In this document: positions 48,353 through 54,715 of the stretch, piece by piece
Numbering within the stretch: position 1 is the stretch's first letter
Layout: each line of letters opens with the position of its first letter
NCBI RefSeq assembly: GCF_000368145.1
Contig: NZ_KB849286.1
Location: 1 to 64,000, forward strand
Reading direction: 5' to 3'
From: Acinetobacter guillouiae CIP 63.46
Lineage (GTDB): Bacteria > Pseudomonadota > Gammaproteobacteria > Pseudomonadales > Moraxellaceae
DNA length: 64,000 bases
Program-made: the position numbers and the translations under genes
The notes under the pieces: model-generated
The model's input: the letters and a program-made list of their open reading frames with translations, nothing else
What the model was told of the DNA's origin: nothing
The model's database searches: none

Positions 48353-49465
48353 TCAGAACCGATACCCAACTCCAAGGTAAGTGATAAGCGGGTCAATGTC
48401 TACTTTAGTTGATGATCTAATTAAATAATTTCCACTGTTTCTGTCAACTACATCAATCTTTGCTTGATTATTCATTTTTGCGTAAGACACAGATGCAACA
48501 CCATACCAGTTTGTATTGATGTCATAGGTTGCACCAAGAGTAACAATTGGTGAAAGTGAATCTGTTGTTTTCACTTTTACAGATGGGTCTGCACTTGATA
48601 TCTTACCTTCAAGTGCAGCACCAGCTTTATTATCTAAAATATTTTGAATCATATGTCCTGCTGCGATCAAATCTGAGTTAATTTGACCGTTAAGTTTAAT
48701 ATTCGAAAAATGTGAATACATTACTCCCGCGCCAATATAAGGACGGAATTTGTTGATCCCTAATTTCCCAAATTGGTACTGCGCTTCAATTGCAGGCGTC
48801 CAAGCACGTACAGAGGCTGCTTTAGATTGACTGCTCAAATTTGTAATCGGAATATCTTGTTTTAAAGAAATACCATCTGTAAATATTTGTTCTAAACCAC
48901 CTTGAGGAAAAGCTAAACCTGTCATTGGTGCAATAATCTCTCCCCTGCCTTTGATATCAACTTTTGGTGGTAGGCCTCCTATAAACTGCAAGGAAACATT
49001 ATCATTTAAGTAATAATTAAAAGTTAAACCCAAAGTATCTACATCTTCTGCTTCAAGACCAGCTCCTTGCTGTGTCCATTGATCTATTCCATAAATATTT
49101 GTTTTTCCAGATACACTTCCTAATACATTATTGTTTTCATCTGCTAAACCGATACTTTGTGCAAGACTTTTTCCAGTATCAGGATCTACAACAAAAAAAC
49201 TTTCTAACGTTGGTTTTATTTCAAAACCGTTGATTGTTGCATTAGGATCAATTGAATTTAAAAATGCAGTAGAAGATATAGATCCAACATCATAAGAAGT
49301 TGATGGATTAGCCATTGTATTAATGTTAAAAGAGTTAGCTTTACCTTGAGGCATCACATGCAACCAACCAGCAGATACAGAAAAACGTTTAAAATCTTCA
49401 GCATGACTTAAACTACAAATAATTAGAGATGTTGCGATGCAAAGTTTGTTAAGTACTTTTTTCAT
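48353..49465 (-). CDS. OmpW family outer membrane protein, oversized
   Basis: Outer membrane beta-barrel of 370 residues. It has a signal peptide (1-22, ending SLSHA), OmpW-like motifs FSVSAGWLHVMPQGKA at the start, DVDTLGLTFNYYLNDNVSLQ, FRPYIGAGVMYSHFSNI and the ending PLITYLGVGYRF with terminal Phe. OmpW proteins are normally near 200-230 residues; the extra residues lie around 40-120 and 165-210 and may be long extracellular loops. OmpW/AlkL-type channels take up hydrophobic compounds. Its substrate is unknown. Confidence 0.85.
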   Translation of the reverse strand: MKKVLNKLCIATSLIICSLSHAEDFKRFSVSAGWLHVMPQGKANSFNINTMANPSTSYDVGSISSTAFLNSIDPNATINGFEIKPTLESFFVVDPDTGKSLAQSIGLADENNNVLGSVSGKTNIYGIDQWTQQGAGLEAEDVDTLGLTFNYYLNDNVSLQFIGGLPPKVDIKGRGEIIAPMTGLAFPQGGLEQIFTDGISLKQDIPITNLSSQSKAASVRAWTPAIEAQYQFGKLGINKFRPYIGAGVMYSHFSNIKLNGQINSDLIAAGHMIQNILDNKAGAALEGKISSADPSVKVKTTDSLSPIVTLGATYDINTNWYGVASVSYAKMNNQAKIDVVDRNSGNYLIRSSTKVDIDPLITYLGVGYRF

Positions 49466-49716
49466 TTATATTTCCTTTTTCACATTAGACTCAGAGTCTT
49501 TAAAATTCCATTTTCAGTATAAAAATCAAACTAAACGTAATTAATCTAAAGTTAATTTACCAAACAATCAATAAAATTCAGATGAATGTTTAAATATAAT
49601 TTTCAACCAAAAAAATCACTCATAAAAATATATAATTTTTGAATCTATACAAGCTATTGAATTTTTTTATAAATAATTTGTATATTTTTAAATCAAGACA
49701 TGCACCCTATCTGCTA
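49466..49716. other. AT-rich spacer upstream of the OmpW-family gene
   Basis: About 250 AT-rich bases with the promoter of the OmpW-family gene. No ORF is seen. Confidence 0.4.
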
Positions 49717-49902
49717 ACTAATCATGAAGCAACATAAAAGAATGAAAGAATACAATCTAATTTAGAACAGATAGATGCTAAATTTCGTAAGAAATTGGCG
49801 ATTGGACCATGCTTATTGAAAGACAGAAAATGGAGCATGAGTCGAGGGAAATTGACGCAAAATTATTTTAGTTGGGATGGGTTATTGATTGTGGGTGATT
49901 AA
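49717..49902 (+). pseudogene. umuC 3'-end remnant (copy 2)
   Basis: Reads TNHEAT, an in-frame stop, then ERIQSNLEQIDAKF, KKLAIGPCLLKDRKWSMS and LTQNYFSWDGLLIVGD with a final stop. This is the C-terminal part of UmuC, the catalytic subunit family of DNA polymerase V (DUF4113 region). The rest is missing. An intrinsic-terminator-like AAGCCC-6 nt-GGGCTT follows directly at 49901-49918, probably the original umuC terminator. Confidence 0.7.
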
Positions 49903-49918
49903 GCCCCCTAAAGGGCTT
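49901..49918 (+). terminator. Terminator behind umuC remnant copy 2
   Basis: AAGCCC-CCTAAA-GGGCTT overlapping the stop codon of the remnant, followed by a T-rich tail (tctc). It is short but correctly placed. Confidence 0.5.
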
Positions 49919-50048
49919 TCTCAAACAAATTTCGTTCTTTCGCACGACAATTCACTAAACCTTGCCTTTAACTTTATTCCAAACATTAAACTGAGCAACT
50001 GCACCCAGAACATCGCTAGCATTCAGTATTTTAAGTAATGGGTAATAT

Positions 50049-50462
50049 TTAATTTTCTACACTCACATTAAGTTTGTAGTTCACATTTTTATTTTGGCGA
50101 GCTGTATTGCGCATTTGGTAAATTTGTATTAAATAATTACCAGATTGAGGAAGTGAAAATTGACCTGTTGTACCTGAGATAGACCCAATAACCAATGCCT
50201 CAGCTGTACCAGGTTTATCACCCGGAGCATAGATATTAATTTGAGCTAAATTTTTATTACTAGTTAGCTTGTAATTTAAAGTCTGCCCTGCTTGTGCGCG
50301 TAAACTATACTGCACCTCATCTGATCCTTTAAACGAACCAGAGATAGTTGTACCAACTGAACCTTTTGCAAATTGAATCGATTTTACAGGAGTTGCACGT
50401 GCTTCTAAAATACCCATAGACATAGCTACAGCCATTGAACACGCCATCATAATTTTTTTCAT
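50049..50462 (-). CDS. PliG-like inhibitor of g-type lysozyme
   Basis: Periplasmic protein of 137 residues with a signal peptide (about 1-23, ending EARA). It resembles E. coli PliG: FAKGSVGTTISGSFKGSDEV parallels its FRKG...YSGEIKGYD, then YSLRAQAGQTLNYKL, GQFSLPQSGNYLIQIYQMRN and ARQNKNVNYKLNVSVEN. PliG binds and blocks goose-type lysozymes of animal hosts. The fold is a PPC-like beta sandwich. It lies between two umuC remnants, which suggests horizontal acquisition. Confidence 0.75.
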   Translation of the reverse strand: MKKIMMACSMAVAMSMGILEARATPVKSIQFAKGSVGTTISGSFKGSDEVQYSLRAQAGQTLNYKLTSNKNLAQINIYAPGDKPGTAEALVIGSISGTTGQFSLPQSGNYLIQIYQMRNTARQNKNVNYKLNVSVEN

Positions 50463-50599
50463 GTCAAATTAGACCTTAATTTATTAAGTTTATAATAATT
50501 ATATACTCATGTTTTTATAGGTCAATTATTCAAAAACATAATTGAGTTAAAAAGTGTGAAGTGTTCTGTTCTTAACTGATTGAGAAATCGAACCATATT

Positions 50600-50835
50600 C
50601 CTGACCTTCTTCCAGATCATGAAACGAGAATGCAGAATGAAAGTTTAATGCAAGCTTATTAAGACATTCAAAGTAAATTTGGCAAAGCTAAGATTTCTGT
50701 AGGACCTTGCTATTTCAAAGATCGTAAGTGGTCCATGAGTCGAGATATGTTGTCTAAGAATTATTTTACAAAAAATGGGATGATTAAGGTTAAGTGAGTT
50801 TTAGTTGGGATAGGTTGTTGACTGTTGGTGATTAA
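50600..50835 (+). pseudogene. umuC 3'-end remnant (copy 3, compound)
   Basis: Reads PDLLPDHETRMQNESLMQAY, an in-frame stop, then DIQSKFGKAKISVGPCYFKD, RKWSMSRDMLSKNYF and ends IKVK with a stop at 50795-50797. A second UmuC-type tail in another frame, SFSWDRLLTVGD, follows directly to a stop at 50833-50835. So two different 3' ends are joined, as expected from repeated integration or recombination at the end of umuC. Confidence 0.7.
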
Positions 50836-50870
50836 ATTAGTAATAATCCTATTATTTAGATGAATATTTA

Positions 50871-51332
50871 ATGAATAACATAGATCTCTTTAAATTCCTT
50901 ACAATTAACATAACTCCAATATTAACTTTTTTCTTAGGAATATTAGCAATCCCTTTTATAGAGAGACAGAAAGTTAAATTTGAAGAGAAAAAAATTAAAA
51001 AAATTTTTGTATCTGAACTGAATGATGAAATTGAATTTATTCCTCCAATAGCTAAGGATATATTTAAATTTATTGATGATACAAACAACTATCTTATTTA
51101 TAAAGATAAAGCTGGATTCAAAATAATTCTCCCACCAGAAACAATTTTATATTCACTAAATAAAATTATTGATAACCACTATGCAAGCTTTACTTACGAA
51201 GAACGACATTGTTTAAAAGCGCTCGCAAGACTAATAGAGTATTTAAACGAGCTTAATAAAAAAATAAAAAATGAATTTTATGATGTTTTTAAAACAGACG
51301 GAGAAGAAAACGAAATAAAACAGTATATATAA
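50871..51332 (+). CDS. Membrane-anchored hypothetical protein
   Basis: Protein of 153 residues with one N-terminal hydrophobic segment (about 12-31, ITPILTFFLGILAIPFIERQ). A lysine-rich coiled region and a soluble helical domain follow. No family is recognised. It is very AT-rich in codon use, unlike the chromosomal genes. It lies just downstream of a umuC remnant, a typical place for element cargo. The RBS is weak. Confidence 0.6.
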   Translation: MNNIDLFKFLTINITPILTFFLGILAIPFIERQKVKFEEKKIKKIFVSELNDEIEFIPPIAKDIFKFIDDTNNYLIYKDKAGFKIILPPETILYSLNKIIDNHYASFTYEERHCLKALARLIEYLNELNKKIKNEFYDVFKTDGEENEIKQYI

Positions 51333-51537
51333 TATAATAAAGATTATTTATATGGGTTAATGAGTTATAATTATCAAATAATCTATTTATCCAATAGCAT
51401 TCAAAAGCGGCATAATAATTTAGAGTTTTTCAAAAAAATAAATAATGATCAGGCTGTAAAAATACAATTAAAATCTTTGAATTTTGAAAGCCGTATTCCT
51501 GATTTGTTACGTAAATAGTTAAAAATCAATGAACTTG
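51333..51537. other. Spacer with a further short umuC-like scrap
   Basis: About 200 bases without a gene. At 51492-51519 one frame reads FESRIPDLLRK and a stop, similar to IPDLLPDH at the start of umuC remnant copy 3, so it may be another small scar. Confidence 0.35.
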
Positions 51538-51563
51538 AATAGGTCTCAATTGAGAGACCTATT
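51538..51563. repeat. Perfect inverted repeat at the end of a small ORF
   Basis: AATAGGTCTC-AATTGA-GAGACCTATT. The palindrome covers the stop codon of the 45-aa ORF on the minus strand. It has no T run. Confidence 0.5.
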
Positions 51564-51683
51564 CTTCGCATCGTTCAAAGCGCTACATTCATTATGTTTT
51601 GCAACTTTATCAATAATCCATAGTGTGATTTCTTCACCTTGCCCTGATTGAAGTTTGAGGAGTTTAGGGCAAGGTGGCATCAT
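51546..51683 (-). CDS. Rz1/spanin-like small protein, probable phage remnant
   Basis: An open frame of 45 codons starting MMPPCPKLLKLQSGQGEE and continuing ITLWIIDKVAKHNECSALND. The cysteine near the N terminus and the C-terminal NECSALN look like Rz1/Rz-type outer-spanin fragments of phage lysis cassettes, but the normal signal sequence is missing. The decayed region at 52240-52450 has the related start MLPCPKLLKLE. No RBS is visible, so it is probably not functional. Confidence 0.4.
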   Translation of the reverse strand: MMPPCPKLLKLQSGQGEEITLWIIDKVAKHNECSALNDAKNRSLN

Positions 51684-51788
51684 GATATGAAAAAATATTT
51701 AAATTTTCCAATAAGCTGTATTAAGATAACTTTAGAAAAATTTAACTCATAAGTAATTCTATTTGGAACTAATGATAAGAGAAATCTG

Positions 51789-52187
51789 TTGAGAAACTAT
51801 TATCACCACATAAAGGCTCAGTCTAGACTGTATCAAGTGATAGTCTATGGTTGTATTGCGCTCATCTCCATTAACTTCTTTATGAATGTATGGGGCTATA
51901 ACGCTATACTAAAATATAAATTAAATAATCCTACAAATATTATTGAAACTTGTGCATATTTTAGAGGGGAAAGTAAATCTAAAAATGGTTCAGGTTATTA
52001 CCTTAATGTTGATAACTATATTTATGATACCCAAAGAATTCGTCAAAAAGCTTTTCCTTCTGGTTTAACATGGCGTGACTTTTATGAATCTTTAGATAAA
52101 CAGCCATCTAAGTGCCATAAGATAAAATATGTGCAACTTGATTCTATCTTATCGAAAAAGATTTTTATTTATGACTATCAAAAGTAA
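51789..52187 (+). CDS. Membrane-anchored hypothetical protein
   Basis: Protein of about 132 residues with one hydrophobic segment (about 17-31, VIVYGCIALISINFF). An extracytoplasmic part follows, with two cysteines (ETCAYFRGE and SKCHKIKY) that could pair. The start is a TTG at 51789 with AAGAG 7 bases upstream; the next in-frame ATG would lose the membrane segment. No family is recognised. Another small gene of the accessory region. Confidence 0.55.
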   Translation: MRNYYHHIKAQSRLYQVIVYGCIALISINFFMNVWGYNAILKYKLNNPTNIIETCAYFRGESKSKNGSGYYLNVDNYIYDTQRIRQKAFPSGLTWRDFYESLDKQPSKCHKIKYVQLDSILSKKIFIYDYQK

Positions 52188-52239
52188 TTATAAACCATTA
52201 ATTTAAGAGTACTTTTTGCTATTTAATATGTAATGGGGA

Positions 52240-52450
52240 TTATGCGAATTCGCTCTCACTCAGAGGGCCATTCTTCCCTTAATCTTTCTGCATCAGTTGC
52301 GTGTCAATCAGCTTTTTTTGCCATTGATCGATATTCAATAATGCAGTTTTCGAGTATGTCACTGTTGGCAGTGGTGTACTCAATGATGGTTTCTTTACCC
52401 TTGCCCTTACTCAAGCTTTAGTAGTTTAGGACACGGTAGCATTTTACATG
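52240..52450 (-). pseudogene. Decayed phage spanin-like gene (repeat R2, copy C)
   Basis: On the minus strand a broken frame reads MLPCPKLLKLE, stop, GQG, then ETIIEYTTANSDILENC, IIEYRSMAKKAD, stop, HATDAERLREEWPSE and a stop. This looks like an outer-spanin/Rz1-type lysis protein. The left part (52243-52395) is similar in DNA to 46296-46420. Several stops make it a pseudogene. Confidence 0.5.
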
Positions 52451-52504
52451 AGAACTTATCAAAGTTTTTACATAAGCTCTATTATGTTATTTTTAGTGAA
52501 TCTA

Positions 52505-52693
52505 AAAGGTGGTGGATATATTAAATAGTGGTTTGACGGTGGTTAAAATACACCAGTAGGTGGTTGGAGTGAAAATGATATTCATCATATTAAGCCTCTA
52601 ATATTTGGAGGTACTAATAATTTTAATAATTTAGTGCCTTTACAAAGAAAATGCATTAAAGGGAATATTCTCAGTTTTGGAATAGTTACTAGT
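52505..52693 (+). pseudogene. HNH nuclease toxin C-terminal remnant
   Basis: One frame reads WFDGG, stop (52544-52546), NTPVGGWSENDIHHIKPL and IFGGTNNFNNLVPLQRK. The H-H-I-K-P-L...GGTNNFNNLVPL pattern is the HNH/LHH nuclease motif found at the C terminus of polymorphic (Rhs, CDI, T6SS) toxins. Two stops and the absence of the delivery part mark it as a truncated orphan. The frame runs on without a stop into the SUKH gene. Confidence 0.6.
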
Positions 52694-53188
52694 ATGAATT
52701 ATAGTTTTGAAGTCAATGTAGGTTTATTAAAAAATAGTTGGACGAAACCTAAAGCAATAAATAATATTTCCATAGATATGTTATTTAGATGTAGGTTCTT
52801 ACATGGAATAAATGAATTTAATGATATACCCTTTTCTGAAGATTTTATAGAATTCTATAGAATTTCTAATGGTGCATATTTGTTTGAAGATGTTATATAT
52901 GGACAGTGGGGGTTAATATTATTAGATTTATATTTCATAGAAGTAAAAACACAAGAATTTATGCATGATTATAGAGATGATTTCATCTTTGGGGATTATA
53001 TTATTGGTGAGTTTTTGGGAGATAATGATTTATTGCTATTAAGGTTAGATGAAACTAAAGAGGATTATGGCTCTATAATAGTAGCAAACCGAATGGATAG
53101 CAGAGAAGAGTGGAAAAAAGTAGAAAGAAATTTTCGTAATTTTATAGTGAATTTTGCAATTAATGAGGGACAGAAATATTGGGAATGA
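52694..53188 (+). CDS. SUKH (SMI1/KNR4) family immunity protein
   Basis: Soluble protein of about 164 residues. The core FNDIPFSEDFIEFYRISNGA is the SUKH signature (L/FP-x-D-x-xxF-YxxxNGA). LLRLDETKEDYGSIIVANRM and a C-terminal FRNFIVNF follow. SUKH proteins are immunity proteins to nuclease toxins. It lies directly after the truncated HNH toxin tail, so it is probably its cognate antidote. The start at 52694 is chosen because the upstream frame belongs to the toxin remnant; the RBS is poor. Confidence 0.75.
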   Translation: MNYSFEVNVGLLKNSWTKPKAINNISIDMLFRCRFLHGINEFNDIPFSEDFIEFYRISNGAYLFEDVIYGQWGLILLDLYFIEVKTQEFMHDYRDDFIFGDYIIGEFLGDNDLLLLRLDETKEDYGSIIVANRMDSREEWKKVERNFRNFIVNFAINEGQKYWE

Positions 53189-53214
53189 ATATTTTGAGTT
53201 TGATGAGTGCTGAT

Positions 53215-53330
53215 GAAAACACAGCAGAATTTAAAGCTTAAAAGAAAAAGTCATTGAAGAAAACAAAGGAAATGTCTCAAAAACAGCAAGACAGCTCTGG
53301 CTTTCGCATTCTCAGTTTGAATAATAATTT
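53215..53330 (+). pseudogene. Remnant of a Fis-type helix-turn-helix
   Basis: One frame reads EKVIEENKGNVSKTARQLWL followed by SHSQFE and a stop. The GNVSKTARQL pattern is that of Fis-type HTH segments at the C terminus of sigma-54 activators and some phage regulators. No start or larger domain is present. Confidence 0.35.
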
Positions 53331-53395
53331 CAGTCTGTTTGTATTTCTGGATCTGCCCTACTTTGTGGTTCAGTAAGGCAAGACAAACAATCTAC

Positions 53396-53428
53396 AAAAA
53401 AGCGAGAAGTCCGATTAAGATTTCTCGC
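53396..53428 (-). terminator. Terminator at the end of the prophage late operon
   Basis: GCGAGAA (53402-53408) pairs with TTCTCGC (53422-53428) around a 13-base loop, with six A on the left that give the U tract for the leftward late transcript. It follows the endolysin stop by about 29 bases. Confidence 0.75.
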
Positions 53429-53456
53429 CATTTTGATAGTGCTTTAAAAATCCATA

Positions 53457-54053
53457 TCATTTGTCGATACTCCATTTTTTATATGCATTAGCCAACTTCA
53501 CATCATAGTTATTAATTGCATAATTTTTGCCGTTATAACCTTTAGCAAAAACTTTCCAATCTTTGTTTTTAAGGGCATTCACAAGGTTATTTACCTTTAT
53601 ATATCGACACATCGCATCAAGCTGTGCGGCTTCATCTTTATACATGGTATTAATAAATGATTGTAATGTTGGATATTCAAGGGCTTTCCAGTGATAGCCC
53701 ATAACCTGCCCCAAGCCCCATGAAGCTGACTCTAAAGCAGAGGTGCGATCAAATAAAGCAGCAGCGTTTAAACGGCCATGCTGTGCCGAATATAACCCAT
53801 AGCCGCCTGCTGTCTTATTGCATAGATCTGGGCGCTTAATCATCATTTGATCTGCTATTAAGGTATTACCAACATTATTTGCAATTAATCTTTGTCGCAT
53901 CACATGACGTTCAAATAAAATTACAGGCGTACCATCCGAATTAAATCCTGAGCCTTTGCACTCGACTTCAATTACAGCTAGTAATGAAGCAATTTCAATA
54001 CCCAAAGCAGTTGCTTGATTCTTAATTTGAAGCTCAGTAAGTTTTTTATTCAT
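53457..54053 (-). CDS. Phage endolysin, N-acetylmuramidase family
   Basis: Peptidoglycan hydrolase of 198 residues. It has the N-acetylmuramidase layout: a short N-terminal helix, the likely catalytic Glu in AVIEVECKGSGF, PVILFERHVMRQRL, then TAGGYGLYSAQHGRL and ASWGLGQVMGYHWKAL, ending KGYNGKNYAINNYDVKLANA. It cleaves the glycan strand at lysis. It overlaps the upstream membrane gene by 4 bases (ATGA). No signal peptide, so it needs a holin. Confidence 0.88.
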   Translation of the reverse strand: MNKKLTELQIKNQATALGIEIASLLAVIEVECKGSGFNSDGTPVILFERHVMRQRLIANNVGNTLIADQMMIKRPDLCNKTAGGYGLYSAQHGRLNAAALFDRTSALESASWGLGQVMGYHWKALEYPTLQSFINTMYKDEAAQLDAMCRYIKVNNLVNALKNKDWKVFAKGYNGKNYAINNYDVKLANAYKKWSIDK

Positions 54054-54421
54054 TTAAATATTGCTCCAAATGCCTCTTTAACTTCCGAGATAATTTCATT
54101 AAAAGATTTGCCTTTTAGAAGCTGTACGGACTGGTAAACAATACCAATACAAAGCATTCCAAAAATGGCAAAAATTAACATGACAAATCCCTGTGCCATG
54201 TGTGTGTAATGGGTTAAGTCGTAATACTCAATAAATGCAGATCCACCATATAAGCTAATGGCCACACTGAAAGTGAATTTCATAATGACGCCCATAGTGA
54301 TTTTGATACGTCCTTGTGTGTCGATATCCCCCGATAATGTAAGAGCAAAAATTGCCCCTATTACCGCAGCCATAATTTTAAAAAGCCATGGTAAGCCTTT
54401 AATTGAAATCGGATCGTTCAA
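54050..54421 (-). CDS. Putative phage holin
   Basis: Membrane protein of about 123 residues with three hydrophobic segments (about 13-31, 45-62 and 80-103). I choose the TTG at 54421, giving a start at MNDPISIKGLPWLFK, because AGGGG sits 7 bases upstream; a TTG at 54445 is the longest option. Its place directly before the endolysin and its size suggest a holin that opens the inner membrane. No family is recognised by motif. Confidence 0.65.
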   Translation of the reverse strand: MNDPISIKGLPWLFKIMAAVIGAIFALTLSGDIDTQGRIKITMGVIMKFTFSVAISLYGGSAFIEYYDLTHYTHMAQGFVMLIFAIFGMLCIGIVYQSVQLLKGKSFNEIISEVKEAFGAIFK

Positions 54422-54446
54422 TGTATTTCCCCTAATTTTTGGCAAT

Positions 54447-54470
54447 AAAAAAGCACCCGGTTGGGTGCCT
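54447..54470 (-). terminator. Terminator between tail genes and lysis genes
   Basis: GCACCC-GGTT-GGGTGC with a run of A on the left for leftward transcription. It lies between the 76-aa gene (stop 54485) and the holin start, and would reduce read-through into lysis. Confidence 0.75.
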
Positions 54471-54484
54471 GTATTTGGTTAATT

Positions 54485-54715
54485 TCATACTTCTATCTGA
54501 ACCACAGTGCCCTCTGGTGCAGATCTTTTGATTTCATTATTTGAGATAAAAACCTTTGTACCGATTGTGAAGCGTGTATTGCTTGTACATAGCACTAGAC
54601 CACTCCCATCGATCACTAAAACTTTATATTTGGGATGATCCACATGGGTAATGGTCCCAATAAATTCAGGTGATTTAGGTAGTAAATTAAGTAAACGTTT
54701 TAAAGCATTACTCAT
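54485..54715 (-). CDS. Small phage protein
   Basis: Protein of 76 residues that looks like a small beta barrel (FIGTITHVDHPKYKVLVIDG, then FTIGTKVFISNNEIKR). It overlaps the upstream tail gene by 8 bases. The family is not recognised. It is the last gene before the terminator that separates tail and lysis genes. Confidence 0.65.
   Translation of the reverse strand: MSNALKRLLNLLPKSPEFIGTITHVDHPKYKVLVIDGSGLVLCTSNTRFTIGTKVFISNNEIKRSAPEGTVVQIEV

Noticed and set aside
45127-53456. Intact insertion sequence or transposase
   Set aside because: I looked for DDE-type frames, terminal inverted repeats and target duplications. Only the long direct repeats and small scars were found; no transposase frame is present.
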